Origin: an uncultured Oscillospiraceae bacterium
Lineage (GTDB): Bacteria; Bacillota; Clostridia; Oscillospirales; Oscillospiraceae
Assembly (NCBI GenBank): GCA_944385465.1
Contig: CALWXH010000001.1
Span: 1-64,000, forward strand
DNA length: 64,000 nt
Direction: 5' to 3'
Under the pieces are notes generated by a model. It saw nothing but the letters and a program-made list of their open reading frames with translations, did not search any database and was not told the DNA's origin. The position numbers and the translations under genes are program-made. Each line of letters begins with the position of its first letter. The stretch's first letter is position 1. This document shows positions 62,792-64,000 of the stretch, piece after piece.

Positions 62792-63751
62792 ATGACGGAC
62801 CTGTCTTCCCTGCCCCAGCAGGAGAAAAAACCGGAGGAGAGGACCAGTATGATGACAAAGTTCAAAAATCGCTTCGGCCTTCACACCGCCCGGGATGTGG
62901 TGGAGTTCATCGTCCACGCCATCTTCTTCCTGTGCGGCTTTGTGGCAGTGGCCTGTGTGCTGTTTATCAGCATCTATCTGATCATTTCCGGCATTCCCGC
63001 CATCGGGAAGATCGGCGTGGTGGAATTTCTGTTCGGTGACACCTGGCAGCCCAGCCAGGAGCTGTACGGCATTCTGCCCTTTATCCTGACCTCCCTGGCC
63101 GGTACCGCCGGCGCCATCCTCATCGGCGTGCCCATCGGCGTGCTCACCGCCATGTTCCTGGCCAAGGTGGCCAACAACAAGGTGGCCGCCGTCATCCGCT
63201 CCGCCGTCTCTCTGCTGGCGGGCATCCCCTCTGTGGTGTATGGCCTGGTGGGCATGATGGTGCTGGTTCCCGCCATCCGGGAGCTGTTCAACCTGCCCTC
63301 CGGCGCCAGCCTGCTGGCGGCCATCGTGGTGCTGGCCATCATGATCCTGCCCTCCATCATCAACGTGGCGGAGACCTCGCTGCGGGCTGTGCCCAAGGAG
63401 TATGAGGAGGCCAGCCTGGCCCTGGGCGCCACCCATATCGAGACCATCTTCCGGGTGTCCCTCCCCGCCGCCCGCTCCGGCGTGGCCACCGCCATCGTGC
63501 TGGGCATCGGCCGGGCCATCGGCGAGGCCATGGCCATTATCATGGTGTCGGGCAACGTGGCCAATATGCCCGGCTCCCTGTTCACCCCGGTGCGGTTTCT
63601 CACCACGGCCATCGCCTCTGAGATGAACTACGCCACCGTGGGCTCTGTCTGGCGGGATGCCCTGTTCTCCATCGGACTGGTGCTGTTCCTGTTCATCATG
63701 CTCATCAACGTGATCCTCAATGTGTTCATCAAAAACAAGAAGGAGGATTGA
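62792..63751 (+). CDS. pstC: Phosphate ABC transporter permease PstC
   Basis: A roughly 319-residue inner membrane permease. About six transmembrane helices, the first at about 45-70 (IFFLCGFVAVACVLFISIYL). The ABC-permease loop is EYEEASLALGATHIETIFRV, and PSVVYGLVGMMV and GIGRAIGEAMAIIMVSGN are PstC signatures. ATG 62792 with AGAGGAG upstream is used; GTG 62774 with AAAGGAG is an alternative giving six more residues. It ends 2 nt before pstA. Confidence 0.95.
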   Translation: MTDLSSLPQQEKKPEERTSMMTKFKNRFGLHTARDVVEFIVHAIFFLCGFVAVACVLFISIYLIISGIPAIGKIGVVEFLFGDTWQPSQELYGILPFILTSLAGTAGAILIGVPIGVLTAMFLAKVANNKVAAVIRSAVSLLAGIPSVVYGLVGMMVLVPAIRELFNLPSGASLLAAIVVLAIMILPSIINVAETSLRAVPKEYEEASLALGATHIETIFRVSLPAARSGVATAIVLGIGRAIGEAMAIIMVSGNVANMPGSLFTPVRFLTTAIASEMNYATVGSVWRDALFSIGLVLFLFIMLINVILNVFIKNKKED

Positions 63752-63753
63752 CC

Positions 63754-64000
63754 ATGGAACACCTGTCTGTAAAACGCAAGCTCTACGACCGGGGGCTGCG
63801 GGCTCTGCTGTATCTGTGCGGCGCCATCACCTGCGCGCTGCTGATTTTCCTCATCGTCTACGTGTTTTACCGCGGGCTGGGCGGCATCACCTGGGAACTT
63901 CTCTCCACCCAGACCAGCTATATCAATGACACCACCGGAATTCTCCCCAACATCCTCAACACCCTGTATATCATCCTGCTGGCCATGGTCATCGTCCTCC
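63754..64000 (+). CDS. pstA: Phosphate ABC transporter permease PstA (partial)
   Basis: The first 82 codons are visible. AAGGAGGATTGACC precedes ATG 63754. A first transmembrane helix (about 16-40, LLYLCGAITCALLIFLIVYVF) is followed by GGITWELLSTQTSYINDTTGIL and NILNTLYIILLAMVIV, the typical start of PstA. Cut only by the window end. Confidence 0.9.
   Translation, partial: MEHLSVKRKLYDRGLRALLYLCGAITCALLIFLIVYVFYRGLGGITWELLSTQTSYINDTTGILPNILNTLYIILLAMVIVL

Overview
The window is a chromosomal segment from a high-GC, anaerobic member of the Clostridia. The best fit is the Oscillospiraceae (Flavonifractor / Lawsonibacter / Intestinimonas-like), judged from gene content and by-eye base composition rather than a search. 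It spans the replication origin. gyrB, a PH-domain gene, remB, recF, yaaA, dnaN and dnaA lie on the minus strand; rpmH, rnpA, yidD, yidC and khpB lie on the plus strand. Gram-positive marker genes (remB, darA, ricT, sepF, divIVA, a T-box ahead of ileS) and a monomeric [FeFe] hydrogenase support an anaerobic Firmicute.

Layout. 1-9.9 kb: origin region, with a DnaA-box-like cluster between dnaN and dnaA and an AT-rich dnaA/rpmH divergent region. 10-14.1 kb: Nudix hydrolase, Orn/Lys/Arg decarboxylase, darA, holB and ricT, the B. subtilis yaaO-yaaT order without tmk. 14.1-19.9 kb (minus): mnmA, miaA, hfq, a HlyD-like adaptor, ylmE, sepF and divIVA, combining tRNA modification and cell division. 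20.1-21.4 kb: ECF-type sigma factor plus a low-GC anti-sigma-like partner. 21.6-25.6 kb: shikimate-kinase-like protein, DEAD-box helicase, metallophosphoesterase and membrane protein. 26-38.7 kb: mnmG, acetyltransferase, unknown gene, murT/gatD pair, XRE regulator with partner, prmA, a P-loop kinase, ptb and T-box-regulated ileS. 38.7-44.6 kb (minus): CLC channel, sigma factor with membrane-anchored serpin, and BlaI/BlaR1-type pair. 44.7-54.4 kb: acetyltransferase with a leader ORF, lipoprotein, gapA, a LytS-like kinase with a SARP-type response regulator, and a very large surface GH3 enzyme. 54.6-59 kb: DUF1836, DegV, [FeFe] hydrogenase and Gfo/Idh oxidoreductase. 59.3-60.2 kb: five tRNA genes (Gly, Arg, His, Gln, Lys, all minus). 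60.3-64 kb: pyrB and the start of a Pho-type pstSCA operon.

The most unusual feature is a pair of about 130-bp hairpin-rich repeats, at 18.65-18.78 kb and 38.46-38.59 kb. They have the same order of stems, and many differences between the copies preserve pairing. Each sits at the edge of a housekeeping gene (5' end of miaA, 3' end of ileS). At each site the gene terminus is present twice, once intact and once displaced beyond the repeat, and a gene-specific 13-16 bp inverted repeat joins the intact terminus to the core. The displaced copies still carry the original context: the mnmA-coupled ATGA start for miaA and the terminator for ileS. I read this as a small structured element that enters gene ends and supplies a replacement terminus. 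Smaller duplications, including one of the tRNA-Arg 3' end, lie in the tRNA cluster.
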